Shown here in pieces: positions 18,801-26,923 of a stretch of DNA of 39,171 nucleotides. The position numbers were made by a program, and so were the translations under genes. The notes below the pieces were generated by a model that saw only the letters and a list, made by a program, of their open reading frames with translations, did not search any database and was not told the DNA's origin. This stretch comes from Streptococcus suis. GTDB lineage: Bacteria; Bacillota; Bacilli; Lactobacillales; Streptococcaceae. The first letter of the stretch is position 1, and every line of letters starts with the position of its first letter. The stretch spans positions 1-39,171 of the forward strand of contig NZ_POIZ01000054.1 in assembly GCF_002960425.1 (NCBI RefSeq), written 5' to 3'.

Positions 18801-19750
18801 TAGCTGAATCTGATAGAAAAGGTTTCGGTGTCGAGCTCCACTTGACCACCGATTGTAATGGTAAACAGAGGTTGGGTATGGGCAAAGTCCAAATCGTAGA
18901 GAACAGGGATGGTTTTGAGAATAGGGTGCTTGTCCAAAATCGCCAACAAAATCTCCTTGGTCATCTTGGTTTCTTTTGGAAAACGACCAAAGACAAGAGC
19001 CTGGGGATTTGGATAGGCTTGTAGAAGAGCTGTCAAATGACGAGCGATAATGAGATAATCGTCATCTTCCGCATCTTCTAAAAATAGAATATAGTTGTCT
19101 GGTCTGGGAGCAAACTCTGTCCCGGTCAGTAGATTGAGGGTTGAGATATTTCCGCCGATGGCAATACCAGAGGCCTGGCCTGGATTGTAGACTTTCCACT
19201 CAGTCGGGTAAAAGGTGCGAGGGGCGTCTGGTAGGTACCAGGCATCGCTAGACCATTCAGGACTCGGTATTAGGTCATAGGAGTCTTGTGTTACGGCTCT
19301 GAGCCAGGCTTCTGTTTGATACTGTTGCCCCAGATCCATTTTGAAGCTTGAATAAGCTGGACCCATGTAGGTTGGCATGTCTGTCCTAGCGTAGATAGCA
19401 TTGAGCAGGGCAGTCGTATCCGAATAACCGCAGAAAATTTTCGGATGGCGGGCGATTAGGTCAAAATCCAGATAAGGTAGCAGTTCGTTACAGTTGAAAC
19501 CGCCAATGGTTGTCAGAATGGCATCGACCGATTCATCCGCAAAGGCTGCTTCCAAGTCCGCAACACGACTGGCAATCGGAGCGGAGTAAAATAGATCGTT
19601 TTCAAAATAATGATCTGAGAAGGTGATCTTGAAGCCTAGGTCTTCCAATTTTTCCTTGGCGGCAAGATTGGCTTTAAAACCACCAATTCTTTCAATAGAT
19701 GAAGAGGGACTGACTACGCGTATGTGGTCGCCTTTTTTTAATCTTTTCAT
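18800..19750 (-). CDS. S66-family serine peptidase (LD-carboxypeptidase / MccF-like)
   Basis: A 316-residue cytoplasmic peptidase. The family triad can be placed: nucleophile S110 in CGYSDTTA, E225 in LFLEDAEDD and H291 in FAHTQPL. Members either trim muropeptides (LD-carboxypeptidase, cell-wall recycling) or cleave peptide-nucleotide antibiotics such as microcin C (MccF). The sequence alone does not decide which. An ATG four codons upstream is in frame, but the ATG at 19750 follows GGAGG and fits the MKRLKKGD family start. It stands alone between convergent DUF1033 and divergent comGA. Confidence 0.88.
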   Translation of the reverse strand: MKRLKKGDHIRVVSPSSSIERIGGFKANLAAKEKLEDLGFKITFSDHYFENDLFYSAPIASRVADLEAAFADESVDAILTTIGGFNCNELLPYLDFDLIARHPKIFCGYSDTTALLNAIYARTDMPTYMGPAYSSFKMDLGQQYQTEAWLRAVTQDSYDLIPSPEWSSDAWYLPDAPRTFYPTEWKVYNPGQASGIAIGGNISTLNLLTGTEFAPRPDNYILFLEDAEDDDYLIIARHLTALLQAYPNPQALVFGRFPKETKMTKEILLAILDKHPILKTIPVLYDLDFAHTQPLFTITIGGQVELDTETFSIRFS

Positions 19751-19808
19751 AGGAACCTCCAAGCTTTTTTATTATTTTAACAAAAAAGTATGGAAAATCA
19801 AGTTTCCT

Positions 19809-19816
19809 TGCGAATA
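19809..19816 (+). promoter_or_regulatory. ComX (SigX) box before comGA
   Basis: TGCGAATA differs by one base from the streptococcal competence box TACGAATA and lies 20 bases before the comGA start. Late competence genes are transcribed by the alternative sigma factor ComX from such boxes. No good -35/-10 pair for the housekeeping sigma factor is obvious here. Confidence 0.72.
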
Positions 19817-19835
19817 GATAGGGTGAGGAGGATTT

Positions 19836-20786
19836 ATGATTCAAGAAAAAGCAAGAAAGATGATTGAAGAGGCGGTGGCAGGCAGGGTCAGTGACATCTA
19901 TCTGGTTCCTCGTGGTCAAGCCTACCAAGTCTACCATCGGATCATGGACGAGCGAGAGTTTGTGCAAGACTTGGCTGAGGAGGAAGTAACAGCCATCATC
20001 AGCCATTTTAAGTTTTTAGCAGGATTAAATGTCGGTGAAAAACGCCGTAGTCAGCAGGGTTCCTGTGACTATGATTATGGGAGCGGAGAGATTTCGCTTC
20101 GCTTATCAACTGTCGGCGATTATCGTGGCAAGGAAAGTCTGGTCATCCGCCTGCTCTATGACAATGACAAGGAACTCAAGTTCTGGTTTGAGGCGGCCGA
20201 GCGGCTTGCAGAAGAAATTAAGGGACGAGGGCTCTACCTTTTTTCGGGTCCAGTCGGCTCTGGTAAGACCACGCTTATGTACCATCTTGCCAGGCTGAAA
20301 TTCCCAGACAAGCAGATTTTGACCATCGAGGATCCTGTCGAAATCAAACAGGAGGACATGCTTCAACTTCAACTCAATGAAGCTATCGGAGCTACCTATG
20401 ACAATCTGATCAAACTGTCCCTCCGCCATCGACCAGACTTGCTCATTATCGGTGAGATTCGGGATGCGGAAACCGCTCGAGCAGTCATTCGAGCCAGCCT
20501 AACGGGAGCTACCGTTTTCTCAACAGTTCATGCAAGGTCTATTTCAGGTGTCTATGCCCGTATGTTAGAACTAGGTGTAAGCCCTGAGGAGTTAAACAAT
20601 GCCCTTCAAGGCATTGCCTATCAACGTTTGATTGGGGGAGGAGGTGTAGTAGATTTTGCAAAGGGAAATTACCAAAACCATTCCGCAGACCAGTGGAATG
20701 CGCAAATTGATCGCCTTTTTGCAGCAGGACATATCAGTCTTCGGCAGGCAGAAACAGAAAAAATTGCCCTTGGCTCACCAGCGTAA
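19836..20786 (+). CDS. comGA: Competence pilus ATPase ComGA (ComYA)
   Basis: A 316-residue GspE/PilB-type traffic ATPase that drives assembly of the transformation pilus. Walker A GPVGSGKTT spans 138-146, the aspartate-box ILTIEDPVE about 161-169, Walker B LLIIGEIRDAE about 202-212, and the histidine box STVHARS is near 230. Its length is normal for streptococcal ComGA, which lacks the long N-terminal domain of type II secretion ATPases. A GAGGAG ribosome site and a ComX box precede it. The 3' end overlaps comGB. Confidence 0.94.
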   Translation: MIQEKARKMIEEAVAGRVSDIYLVPRGQAYQVYHRIMDEREFVQDLAEEEVTAIISHFKFLAGLNVGEKRRSQQGSCDYDYGSGEISLRLSTVGDYRGKESLVIRLLYDNDKELKFWFEAAERLAEEIKGRGLYLFSGPVGSGKTTLMYHLARLKFPDKQILTIEDPVEIKQEDMLQLQLNEAIGATYDNLIKLSLRHRPDLLIIGEIRDAETARAVIRASLTGATVFSTVHARSISGVYARMLELGVSPEELNNALQGIAYQRLIGGGGVVDFAKGNYQNHSADQWNAQIDRLFAAGHISLRQAETEKIALGSPA

Positions 20787-21735
20787 AGTCATTGAGCTTT
20801 TCAATAATCTTTTTGCCAGCGGTTTTCATCTGGGGGAGATTGTTGATTTCCTCAAACGCAGTCAGCTTCTGGCAGATCCCTATACCCAGGTCTTGTCAGA
20901 CGGGCTGTTAGCAGGCAAACCTTTTTCGAGTTTGCTTTCGGATTTGCGGTTTTCAGATGCGGTGGTCACGCAGGTGGCTCTGGCAGAAGTTCATGGCAAT
21001 ACCAGCCTGAGTTTGAGCCATATCCAGTCCTATTTGGAAAATGTCAGCAAGGTTCGTAAAAAACTGATTGAGGTGGCGACCTACCCGATTATCTTGCTTG
21101 GTTTTCTGCTCTTGATTATGCTGGGCTTGAAAAACTATCTGTTGCCCCAGTTGGAGGAAGGCAATGCAGCGACGGTGCTGATTAATCATCTACCGACCAT
21201 CTTTTTATCCCTCTGTGGACTTGGTTTGGTGGCGGTCTTAGCTGGTCTTGTTTGGTACAGGGAAAACAATAAAATCAAGGTCTTTTCCCGCTTAACAGCT
21301 CTGCCATTTTTCGGAAAACTCGTCCAAACCTATCTGACGGCCTATTACGCCAGGGAGTGGGGGAGTTTGATTGGGCAAGGCTTGGACCTGCCGCAGATTG
21401 TGGGCTTGATGCAGGAGCAGCAATCGCAGCTTTTTCGGGAAATTGGACAGGACCTGGAGGTGGCGCTCTCTAATGGTCGAAGTTTTGATGAACACATCAA
21501 GACCTACACCTTTTTCAAGCGGGAGCTGAGCTTGATTGTCGAGTATGGTCAGGTCAAGTCCAAGTTAGGGAGCGAGTTGACCGTTTACGCGGCAGAGTGT
21601 TGGGAGGAATTTTTCTCTCGGGTCAATAGAGCCATGCAGCTGATTCAACCGCTGGTTTTTCTCTTTGTGGCCCTAATGGTCGTTCTTATCTACGCAGCCA
21701 TGTTGCTGCCGATTTATCAAAATATGGAGTTATAA
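20698..21735 (+). CDS. comGB: Competence pilus platform protein ComGB (ComYB)
   Basis: A 345-residue polytopic inner-membrane protein of the GspF/PilC family that anchors the ATPase and pilus base. Three hydrophobic segments are visible at roughly 130-150, 170-190 and 320-340. The frame is open to a TTG at 20656. I chose the ATG at 20698 by likeness to other ComGB proteins, although its ribosome site is poor. This gives an overlap of 89 bases with comGA, unusually long but compatible with coupled translation. The start remains uncertain. Confidence 0.9.
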   Translation: MRKLIAFLQQDISVFGRQKQKKLPLAHQRKVIELFNNLFASGFHLGEIVDFLKRSQLLADPYTQVLSDGLLAGKPFSSLLSDLRFSDAVVTQVALAEVHGNTSLSLSHIQSYLENVSKVRKKLIEVATYPIILLGFLLLIMLGLKNYLLPQLEEGNAATVLINHLPTIFLSLCGLGLVAVLAGLVWYRENNKIKVFSRLTALPFFGKLVQTYLTAYYAREWGSLIGQGLDLPQIVGLMQEQQSQLFREIGQDLEVALSNGRSFDEHIKTYTFFKRELSLIVEYGQVKSKLGSELTVYAAECWEEFFSRVNRAMQLIQPLVFLFVALMVVLIYAAMLLPIYQNMEL

Positions 21736-21736
21736 A

Positions 21737-22018
21737 ATGAAAAAATTAATGAAATTGAAAAATAAAGCTTTCACATTGGTGGAAATGTTAGTTGTACTTC
21801 TCATTGTTAGTGTACTTCTACTCTTATTTGTGCCTAATTTGAGCAAGCAAAAAGAAGCGATTAAGGAGTCAGGAGGGGCAGCTGTCGTCAAAGTTGTAGA
21901 AAGCCAGATGGAGCTCTATGAATTAGAGTATGATAAGGAAGCAACGGTGGCAGACTTACAGGCTGCTGGCTATATTACTGAAAAACAAGCAGAAGAGTAT
22001 GCTAAGGCGAAAAAATAA
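21737..22018 (+). CDS. comGC: Major competence pilin ComGC (ComYC)
   Basis: A 93-residue class 3 prepilin, expected to be the main subunit of the transformation pilus. The prepilin peptidase site is NKA|FTLVEM (cut after A11) with the key glutamate E16 at mature position 5, followed by a hydrophobic helix to about residue 33. It starts one base after the comGB stop with a GGAG site. Confidence 0.95.
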   Translation: MKKLMKLKNKAFTLVEMLVVLLIVSVLLLLFVPNLSKQKEAIKESGGAAVVKVVESQMELYELEYDKEATVADLQAAGYITEKQAEEYAKAKK

Positions 22019-22406
22019 GGCTTTTACTCTTCTGGAAAGCCTGCTGACCTTGTTTGTTGTCAGTTTTTTAGCAGTTTCCTTGTCAGGAACGGTGCAAACG
22101 GTCTTTCGGTCTGTTCAGGAAGAGATTTTTATCTGGGAGTTTGAAGCTATTTATAAAGACAGCCAGAAATTGGCAGCCAGTTCCCACCAAACAGTGAATC
22201 TTGCTATCGGTGGACAGGAAGTGACAAATGGTCATCAAACAGTACAGGTGCCTAAAAAAGTAGAAGTATTGGAAGAAAAGACCATCACATTTGAAGAAAA
22301 TGGTGGAAATTCTTCTCTGACCAAGATTCGTTTTCGGATTAGTCAAAAAACAGTCACGTATCAATTATATATAGGGAGTGGTCGCTATAAGAAAACAGAA
22401 GAATAA
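21999..22406 (+). CDS. comGD: Minor competence pilin ComGD (ComYD)
   Basis: A 135-residue minor pseudopilin with the site NKA|FTLLES (cut after A8, E13) and a hydrophobic N-terminal helix. The ATG at 21999 overlaps the end of comGC by 20 bases and gives a short leader as in other pilins. The longer frame from 21930 would add an unlikely leader. Confidence 0.92.
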   Translation: MLRRKNKAFTLLESLLTLFVVSFLAVSLSGTVQTVFRSVQEEIFIWEFEAIYKDSQKLAASSHQTVNLAIGGQEVTNGHQTVQVPKKVEVLEEKTITFEENGGNSSLTKIRFRISQKTVTYQLYIGSGRYKKTEE

Positions 22407-22671
22407 GGCTTACATTTTGCTAGAAAGTCTGGTTGCCCTTGCGACCCTAGTGACCATTTGCAGCTTGATTTTATCAGCGGTAGATGCGGGTCGTAGACGG
22501 CAGGCTTGGGAATTGGAACAACAGGAAGTTCTCAACCTAGCACAGATGGCTGTTCAGACCGAGCAAGATGACCTAGCCTTAAACGGTGTTATAGTTCAGG
22601 TTCAACGAACAGCAGATAAGATGATTGTTTTCCACGAGGGAAAGGAGGTTCTATCGGTTGTTAAAAAGTAA
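22378..22671 (+). CDS. comGE: Minor competence pilin ComGE (ComYE)
   Basis: A 97-residue minor pseudopilin with the site NKA|YILLES (cut after A11, E16). It starts with GTG at 22378 inside the comGD end (29-base overlap). Tyrosine instead of phenylalanine at mature position 1 is seen in some minor pilins. Confidence 0.88.
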   Translation: MVAIRKQKNKAYILLESLVALATLVTICSLILSAVDAGRRRQAWELEQQEVLNLAQMAVQTEQDDLALNGVIVQVQRTADKMIVFHEGKEVLSVVKK

Positions 22672-23092
22672 AATTCCTGCTTTTACTCTCTTGGAATGCT
22701 TGCTAGCCTTAGTCATCCTTTCAGGTAGCCTTTTGGTCTTTGAAGGCTTGTCAAAACTGCTGGTCCAAGAAGCGCATTATCAAAAACAAACCATTCAAAA
22801 GGAGTGGCTGGTCTTTTCTAGCCAGTTGCGGTCGGAATGGGACCAATCGGACTTGGTCAAGGTTGAAAAGGACAAGGTCTATGTAGACAAGGATGGTCAG
22901 GCTTTGGCCTTTGGCAAGTCACGGTCGGATGATTTTCGGAAAACAAATGACAGGGGACAGGGCTACCAGCCCATGCTCTATCAGGTGGACAGCGCAGCTA
23001 TTTCCCAAGAAAACCAGCTGGTGCGCATCGACTTTAGCTTTAAAAATGGGGAGGAGCGGACCTTTATCTATGCTTTTAAAGAAAAAAGTTAG
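22658..23092 (+). CDS. comGF: Minor competence pilin ComGF (ComYF)
   Basis: A 144-residue minor pseudopilin with the site IPA|FTLLEC (cut after A8, E13), a hydrophobic helix to about residue 30 and a beta-rich ComGF domain. I chose TTG at 22658 because AAAGGAGG lies nine bases before it and because the leader length then matches the other pilins. A TTG at 22625 would place the ribosome site inside the gene. Confidence 0.88.
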   Translation: MLKSKIPAFTLLECLLALVILSGSLLVFEGLSKLLVQEAHYQKQTIQKEWLVFSSQLRSEWDQSDLVKVEKDKVYVDKDGQALAFGKSRSDDFRKTNDRGQGYQPMLYQVDSAAISQENQLVRIDFSFKNGEERTFIYAFKEKS

Positions 23093-23540
23093 GGCTGGCA
23101 TCCTGCTCTATGCCCTCTTGATGCTGGCAGTTTTTAGTCTCTTGCTTCAGTTTTATCTCCACCGCCAAGAAGCTGAGAGTCGCTTGGTTCAGGTGGCAAG
23201 GCAAGAAGCGACGGCCTACATCATGGCTCAGATGGTCTTGGACCAGGTTGAAGAGGACTTGCAGGAGCGTCAAGCAGTTGCCAAGGAGGAGGTTAGCCAA
23301 ACAGATGAAAAGGAAGAAAAGGAGGTTCAATCAACTAGAGAAAATCAAACGGATGAAAAACCAGCTCAAACAAGTTCTCAAAAAAAGGAGGAAAGTAAAC
23401 CAATAGTGACCGAGGGAAGCGTCTTGTTTCGAGAGGGGCAGACTAGTTACTATGTCCAAAACCAGCAATTGTCAGTGTTGGTAATATTAAGGGACGGAAG
23501 AGAGTATCGCTATCAATTTGGAATGAAAAGCCGAGAGTGA
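23070..23540 (+). CDS. comGG: Competence protein ComGG (ComYG)
   Basis: A 156-residue protein with a short basic start, one N-terminal membrane segment (about 8-25) and no clear prepilin cleavage motif, as is usual for ComGG. Residues about 75-110 form a hydrophilic stretch rich in Glu, Lys, Gln and Thr that looks like an inserted linker, followed by a short beta-rich end. The ATG at 23070 lies within the comGF end. It is the last comG gene here. The methyltransferase and ackA genes that normally follow are not found. Confidence 0.85.
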   Translation: MLLKKKVRAGILLYALLMLAVFSLLLQFYLHRQEAESRLVQVARQEATAYIMAQMVLDQVEEDLQERQAVAKEEVSQTDEKEEKEVQSTRENQTDEKPAQTSSQKKEESKPIVTEGSVLFREGQTSYYVQNQQLSVLVILRDGREYRYQFGMKSRE

Positions 23541-23641
23541 TTGGATAAAAAAGTCTATCGCACCTTGCTTTCTCGCAAAAATTAGAAAAAGGATATCCAC
23601 AGCCTATCTATACTGTAAGTGGATGATGCGAGGTGTTTTAC

Positions 23642-23696
23642 AACCGTACTTTATCGGTAATTTTCTATTACCGTTAAAAGTGCGGTTTATTTTTAG
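23642..23696 (+). terminator. Terminator of the comG operon
   Basis: A long interrupted stem: AACCG / CGGTT outside, ACTTTA / TAAAAGT in the middle, and CGGTAAT / ATTACCG inside with a five-base loop, followed by TTATTTTTAG. It lies about 100 bases after comGG. Bases 23541-23641 hold no recognised feature. Confidence 0.75.
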
Positions 23697-23721
23697 TAAG
23701 ATGATTCCAGTGAAAAAGTAT

Positions 23722-23751
23722 TTGAAAACACCTAAGGAAATATGTTATAAT
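23722..23751 (+). promoter_or_regulatory. Promoter of the GH25 gene
   Basis: TTGAAA (23722-23727), an 18-base spacer and TATAAT (23746-23751) with TGT just before it (extended -10). It is separate from the comG operon, and no ComX box is present. Confidence 0.8.
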
Positions 23752-23780
23752 GACTTTGAGTTCATAATAGGAGATGACGA

Positions 23781-25862
23781 ATGAGAAGCAAATATATGAA
23801 AAGTTTAAGTCTCGGAGCTACTTGCTTGCTAACGATGACTCTACCCGTTGCAGCAAACACTACTGAAACAAGTCAAAGTTCGGCTGTGTCGGAAACACAA
23901 GTTTCTACTACAGAGGCGACGAGTTCAGAAGTCTCAATTGTTGCAGAATCGAGTACAAGTTCCTCAACTCAGGCTCAGACTGAGACCAGCACAGTTGCAA
24001 CAGAAGAACCGAGTATTTCATTCCGATCAGTGCCGGATACTGAAGAGGGTGCTGCAACTGAAGAAAGTTCAACAACAAGCAGTACAACCTCAACAACTGC
24101 AACTCAGCAAGAGGCAGCAACAGTTACACAAGCAGAAGCAACTGTTGAGCAAGCTTTGTATCGTCTCTATCAGCCGGATTTGCGTGTCCACCTGTATACG
24201 AAGGATGCTAATGAGTATGCTGTTCTAGCCGGTCGTGGTTGGCGACAAGAAGGGGAGGCTTGGAGATTTGTTTCAAATCAAGGAGAGCCGGTTTACCGTC
24301 TCTATCAGCCAGACTTACGTGTCCACCTGTATACGAAGGATGCCAATGAGTATGCTGTCCTAGCCGGTCGTGGTTGGCGACAAGAAGGAGAAGCCTTCCG
24401 TTCTTATGGCAATATCCCTGTCTATCGTCTTTATCAGCCGGACTTGCGTGTCCATCTGTATACGAAGGATGCCAATGAGTATGCTGTTCTAGCCGGTCGT
24501 GGTTGGAAACAGGAAGGGGTTGCCTTCTACGGATTAGGAAGTGCAGGTGGCTCAAACGCCTCAAACACACCAGCAGCTCCACAAGTTGAAAAGAAACCGA
24601 CAGGAACTGTTAGTATCCAGAATAAGAACTCTCAAAATGGGACTTTTGATATCATTGTATCAAATGTTGATAGCCCTGTAGGTGTTAATGGCGTACTTGT
24701 TCCAGTATGGTCAGATGAAAATGGACAGGATGATTTGGTTTGGTATGAAGCAGTAAGACAGGCAGATGGACGCTATAAAGTATCTGTCCAAGCCAAGAAT
24801 CATGGTTTTAGCACTGGAACCTACCAGATTCACTTATATCTTTTGCAAGCAGACGGTACAAAAGTTGGAGTCTCTCCTTCTACGACAACAACGGTAGAAA
24901 TAACAGATACGGTACCAAAAGCCGCAGTTAGAATCGAAAATATCGACAGAACTTATGGTTTCTTCGATGTTCGGATAACAGATTTATATGTTCCAAAAGG
25001 CATTGAAGCAATTCAAGCAACTGTATGGTCAGATGTTAATGGCAAAAATGACCTTCAACAGTACACAGCTACAAAGCAAGCTGATGGAAGTTATACAGTA
25101 CCAGTTCGGATCAGTAACCATAAATATGAGCAGGGAAATTACACTGTTTCTCTATCTATCACTAGTCAGGGTCAACAGCATACAGTTGCTCAAACAAGTG
25201 CAGCTATTAGCTATACAAAAACAGAGATTCCTAGATTTATCGATGTAAGTAGCCATAATGGGACCTTGTCGGTAGCTGACTACAAAACCTTGGCTGCCAA
25301 TGGTATTTCAGGTGTTGTCGTTAAACTATCAGAAGCTGTAAGTTATTTAAATCCTTATGCAGAAGGGCAGGTAAAAAATGCCTTAGCTGCAGGTCTCAAG
25401 GTTTCTGTTTATCACTATTCGCACTTCACGAGCAAGGAAGAGGCTAAAGCAGAGGCACAATATTTCGTTGCTGCAGCTAAACGACTGGGCTTACCGACCC
25501 ATACTCTAATGGTTAACGATATCGAAGAGCATGCCACTCGTAAGAATATCAATGAAAACATGAAGGCCTGGGAAGAAGAGATGCGTCGTTTAGGCTATTC
25601 AAATCTCATTCACTATACTGGAGCTAGTTGGCTTGATGATAATTCTCTTGGAGTGGTTGGTCCAATCCAAACAAGTCAGTTTGGAATGAGTAATTTCTGG
25701 GTTGCGCAATATCCATACTCTACTATGACCCCTGCACAAGCAATGTCTATGTCTCTACACGCACGGACAGCAGCATGGCAGTATACATCTAAGGCGGAAT
25801 TGTTGCCAGGACGTTCCTTCTTTGATGTGAATTTGGATTATACAAATCGATTTACTAAGTAG
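23781..25862 (+). CDS. Secreted GH25 lysozyme with DUF5648 and GBS Bsp-like repeats
   Basis: A 693-residue exported protein. A signal peptide ends near residue 25, followed by about 100 residues of Ser/Thr/Glu-rich linker. Three DUF5648-type repeats start at Y127, Y172 and Y215 with the pattern YRLYQ...HLYT.D.NEY..L..RGW..EG. Two GBS Bsp-like beta domains follow at about 274-375 and 379-475. The C-terminal GH25 muramidase domain starts near 483 with FIDVSSHNG (D487) and has its acidic pair at D580 and E582 (NDIEE). It would cut the N-acetylmuramic acid link of peptidoglycan. No LPXTG or lipobox is present, so the repeats may hold it on the wall. It has its own promoter and terminator. Confidence 0.9.
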   Translation: MRSKYMKSLSLGATCLLTMTLPVAANTTETSQSSAVSETQVSTTEATSSEVSIVAESSTSSSTQAQTETSTVATEEPSISFRSVPDTEEGAATEESSTTSSTTSTTATQQEAATVTQAEATVEQALYRLYQPDLRVHLYTKDANEYAVLAGRGWRQEGEAWRFVSNQGEPVYRLYQPDLRVHLYTKDANEYAVLAGRGWRQEGEAFRSYGNIPVYRLYQPDLRVHLYTKDANEYAVLAGRGWKQEGVAFYGLGSAGGSNASNTPAAPQVEKKPTGTVSIQNKNSQNGTFDIIVSNVDSPVGVNGVLVPVWSDENGQDDLVWYEAVRQADGRYKVSVQAKNHGFSTGTYQIHLYLLQADGTKVGVSPSTTTTVEITDTVPKAAVRIENIDRTYGFFDVRITDLYVPKGIEAIQATVWSDVNGKNDLQQYTATKQADGSYTVPVRISNHKYEQGNYTVSLSITSQGQQHTVAQTSAAISYTKTEIPRFIDVSSHNGTLSVADYKTLAANGISGVVVKLSEAVSYLNPYAEGQVKNALAAGLKVSVYHYSHFTSKEEAKAEAQYFVAAAKRLGLPTHTLMVNDIEEHATRKNINENMKAWEEEMRRLGYSNLIHYTGASWLDDNSLGVVGPIQTSQFGMSNFWVAQYPYSTMTPAQAMSMSLHARTAAWQYTSKAELLPGRSFFDVNLDYTNRFTK
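24159..24535 (+). repeat. Three near-identical DNA repeats encoding DUF5648 units
   Basis: Units begin at 24159, 24294 and 24423 (135 and 129 bases apart). About 110 bases of each are almost identical also at silent positions, which points to recent duplication or gene conversion. The linkers between them differ. Confidence 0.9.
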
Positions 25863-25889
25863 GCAGAATTCCAGATTAGAAATATAGGG

Positions 25890-25942
25890 CTCCACAGTCT
25901 TTGTAATGAAGGTTTTCATTAGTAAGACTTGTGGAGTTTTTT
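25890..25942 (+). terminator. Terminator after the GH25 gene
   Basis: A long stem with CTCCACA outer and TAATGAA inner arms pairs with TTCATTA and TGTGGAG, and a TTTTTT run follows. It isolates the lysozyme gene from the glycan operon. Confidence 0.88.
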
Positions 25943-25982
25943 GTATCTGATTCCTGTGCTTCCCGCTAGTGACAGTGTTATA

Positions 25983-26011
25983 TTGCAAGCAGCGTTAATT
26001 AAGTGTATAAT
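25983..26011 (+). promoter_or_regulatory. Promoter of the glycan export operon
   Basis: TTGCAA (25983-25988), a 17-base spacer and TATAAT (26006-26011). A second TGCTATAAT at 26096-26104 lacks a good -35 and is too close to the start codon to leave a usual leader. Confidence 0.65.
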
Positions 26012-26119
26012 GTAGTGAGTTCGCTTTATAAAAAAACTTATTCTGTAGAGGGAATTGAGAAGCATTTTCCACAGAAGAATAGGATTTTACAGAACTGCTA
26101 TAATCGAAAGGAAAAAGGT

Positions 26120-26923
26120 ATGGATTTGTTTTCCACAAAAAATCGGATTCTATTAAAAGAATTGATAAAAACAGATTTTAAATTACGCTATCAAGGGTCG
26201 GTGATTGGCTATCTTTGGTCAATCTTAAAGCCATTGATGTTGTTTGCTATTATGTATGTCGTCTTCATTCACTTTCTAAGATTAGGTAGCGATGTTCCGC
26301 ATTTTCCGGTTGCCTTATTGTTAGGGAATGTTATCTGGTCCTTCTTTTCAGAGGCCACCAATATGGGAATGGTTTCCATTGTGACACGCGGAGATTTATT
26401 GAGGAAGCTAAACTTTTCTAAGGAGATTATTGTGCTCTCTTCAGTATTTGGTGCGGCAATCAACTTCTCCATCAATTTACTGGTTGTATTGGTTTTTTCT
26501 CTATTTAATGGTGTACAGTTCACATGGACGGTTGTAATGGCTCTTCCTCTTTTTGTTGAGCTGTTTTTGTTGGCGACAGGGATTGCTTTGATACTTTCTA
26601 CCCTCTTTGTTCGTTTCCGTGACTTAGCACAAATTTGGGAAGTGGTGATGCAGGCTGGGATGTATGCAACCCCAATTATCTACTCCCTATCATTTGTGAT
26701 GGACCAAAGCGTATTGGCAGCTAAGTTGATGATGCTAAATCCGATGGCTCAAATTATTCAAGATATGCGTTACTTTGTCATCGATAAAGCGAATTTGCCT
26801 GTTTGGCAGGTCATTAACAATAAGATGATTGTGCTGATACCTTATCTCATCCCTCTAATCGTCTTTGCACTTGGAGTGACTGTGTTTGGAAAATATTCTA
26901 AGAAATTTGCGGAGATTCTCTAA
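26120..26923 (+). CDS. Polysaccharide ABC exporter, membrane subunit (Wzm/RgpC type)
   Basis: A 267-residue ABC-2 type permease with about six membrane segments and the family N-terminus ELIKTDFKLRYQGSVIGYLW. With the next gene it would move a lipid-linked glycan across the membrane. The segment FRDLAQIWEVVMQAGMYATPIIY is a hallmark of Wzm/RgpC/GacD proteins. The frame is open 39 codons upstream, but the ATG at 26120 follows an AAAAAGG site. It overlaps the ATPase gene by one base. Confidence 0.92.
   Translation: MDLFSTKNRILLKELIKTDFKLRYQGSVIGYLWSILKPLMLFAIMYVVFIHFLRLGSDVPHFPVALLLGNVIWSFFSEATNMGMVSIVTRGDLLRKLNFSKEIIVLSSVFGAAINFSINLLVVLVFSLFNGVQFTWTVVMALPLFVELFLLATGIALILSTLFVRFRDLAQIWEVVMQAGMYATPIIYSLSFVMDQSVLAAKLMMLNPMAQIIQDMRYFVIDKANLPVWQVINNKMIVLIPYLIPLIVFALGVTVFGKYSKKFAEIL

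Noticed and set aside
23541..23780. A remnant of the methyltransferase gene that usually follows comGG
   Set aside because: No recognisable coding remnant was found in any frame. The stretch holds a terminator and a promoter only.
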